From assembly GCA_946478675.1 (NCBI GenBank), contig CAMLEF010000292.1, forward strand, positions 1-6,001: 6,001 nt of DNA. The letters are read 5' to 3'. Every line of letters begins with the position of its first letter. Position 1 is the first letter of the stretch. The DNA is from an uncultured Flavobacteriales bacterium (GTDB taxonomy: Bacteria; Bacteroidota; Bacteroidia; Palsa-965). The notes under the pieces were generated by a model. That model did no database searches, was not told the DNA's origin, and was given only the letters and a program-made list of their open reading frames with translations. Of this stretch, positions 5,141 through 6,001 are shown in pieces. A program made the position numbers and the translations under genes.

Positions 5141-6001
5141 TCAAATGCGGAATCCCGCGATCAGCACGTCGTCGATCTGTTCGAGATTTCCTTTCCAGGC
5201 ATCGAATGTTTCTTCGAGCTGACGCTGTTGCTGCCGCATCGGAAGCGCGTGCATTTCCAGCAATTTGCCCGCGAGCTGGCGGTATTTGAATTTCTTTCCT
5301 TTCGGTCCGCCGAACTGGTCCGCGAAACCGTCGGTGAACATGTAGAGCGTGTCGCCGGGCTGCAGCCGGATGCGATGCAAAGTGAACGGTTCCTGCGCGC
5401 CTTCGTGGCGTCCCACCGGCATTTTATCCGGCGCAAATTCCTGCAGCTTTCCATCGCGCACCAGCCAGAGCGGATTATTTGCTGATGCGAATTCCAGTGT
5501 TTTCGAAGCGCGGTCGTAGCTGCACACTACCGCATCCATGCCGTCTTTCACGTTTGCATCTGCTTCGGCGCCGCTTTCCGTCAGCGCGCGGATGATGCGC
5601 TCGCGCACGTAATTCAGCATGAGATCGGGGCGCGTGATGTTGCGTTCGCCCGCGGCTTCATTCAGGAAAGAAATATTCAGCAGCGACATGAACGCGCCGG
5701 GAACGCCGTGGCCCGTGCAGTCGCAAACGGCGAAGAGAAATTTATCGCCGGCATCTGTCGCCCAATAGAAATCGCCACTGACGATATCTTTCGGACGATA
5801 GAGCAGGAACCAGTCGGCGAACGCTTTTTCGAAATCGTTTTCGTGGGCGAGCAGGGCGCGCTGGATGCGACGGGCGTAGCTGATGCTGTCGGTGATGTCT
5901 TTGTTCTTCTCTTCGATGAGCGCTTTCTGCCGCGAGATCTCTTCGTTGGCGGACGCAAGATCGATGTTGCGCAGGCGGTAAATTTCTTTTTCGCTGCGGA
6001 T
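5141..6001 (-). CDS. SpoIIE/PP2C-type serine phosphatase, C-terminal part (N-terminus outside window)
   Basis: The open frame runs from the TGA at 5141-5143 to the right edge with no stop, giving the last 286 residues. It opens with a charged helical linker (EIYRLRNIDLASANEEISRQ, then ITDSISYARRIQRALL), a coiled coil typical of Bacteroidota signalling proteins. The SpoIIE phosphatase domain follows: SGDFYW (5762-5779), CDCTGHGVPGAFMS (about 5684-5725), a later TDG with its metal-binding Asp, and the C-terminal IDDVLIAGFRI. The expected metal-binding aspartates are all present, so it should be active. Related proteins dephosphorylate serines on anti-sigma-factor antagonists. Their N-terminal halves carry sensors such as TPR, GAF or PAS domains, unseen here. 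An internal ATG at 5687-5689 would remove the catalytic DCTGHG motif and is not the start. Confidence 0.93.
   Translation of the reverse strand: MRSEKEIYRLRNIDLASANEEISRQKALIEEKNKDITDSISYARRIQRALLAHENDFEKAFADWFLLYRPKDIVSGDFYWATDAGDKFLFAVCDCTGHGVPGAFMSLLNISFLNEAAGERNITRPDLMLNYVRERIIRALTESGAEADANVKDGMDAVVCSYDRASKTLEFASANNPLWLVRDGKLQEFAPDKMPVGRHEGAQEPFTLHRIRLQPGDTLYMFTDGFADQFGGPKGKKFKYRQLAGKLLEMHALPMRQQQRQLEETFDAWKGNLEQIDDVLIAGFRI

Noticed and set aside
5677..5958. Arg/Ser/Pro-rich minus-strand frame upstream of the ATG at 5687-5689
   Set aside because: It is a shifted frame of the phosphatase gene. The true frame continues from 5690 to 6001 and encodes the coiled coil and the SGDFYW and DCTGHG motifs.

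Overview
The window looks like a chromosomal stretch from a Bacteroidota species, probably in or near the Chitinophagaceae/Sphingobacteria. The evidence is four-fold: a ribosomal protein bS16 with the long Ala/Lys/Glu-rich tail typical of that phylum, promoter boxes of the Bacteroidota form TAnnTTTG, no Shine-Dalgarno sequences at the gene starts, and a SpoIIE-type phosphatase with the coiled-coil linker common in that phylum. The placement is inference from sequence features, not from a database search. Base composition is moderately GC-rich and looks even across the window. I see no mobile element, CRISPR array, rRNA or confident tRNA.

Layout, left to right. Positions 1-35 are the edge of something undetermined. 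A perfect 29-bp hairpin (36-96) follows and probably ends transcription. Positions 167-3071 hold four genes on the minus strand, transcribed in the order rpsP (bS16), rimM (16S rRNA processing factor), trmN6-like (tRNA1(Val) A37 N6-methyltransferase) and an exported ankyrin-repeat protein with a beta-rich C-terminal half. A bidirectional terminator hairpin separates rpsP from rimM, and rimM appears to have its own promoter. An inverted array of degenerate 7-nt repeats sits between rimM and trmN6. The first three genes are a small translation cluster: a ribosomal protein, a 30S assembly factor and a tRNA modification enzyme. The fourth has no evident link beyond its position.

A divergent promoter region (about 3072-3210) separates this cluster from a plus-strand pair. 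The first gene is an intramembrane M50-type metalloprotease with a C-terminal TPR domain (start best placed at 3211). One base after its stop comes dapB (lysine/diaminopimelate biosynthesis). dapB then abuts, with no spacer, a convergent minus-strand gene for a SpoIIE/PP2C serine phosphatase whose N-terminal part lies beyond the right edge.

Most of the window is housekeeping, and I found no clear undescribed system. The points most worth a second look are the possibly leaderless starts of rimM and the protease gene (identical promoter-to-ATG geometry), the heptamer inverted array, the long perfect hairpin, and the two unusual domain combinations (ankyrin plus putative beta-barrel, and M50 plus TPR).
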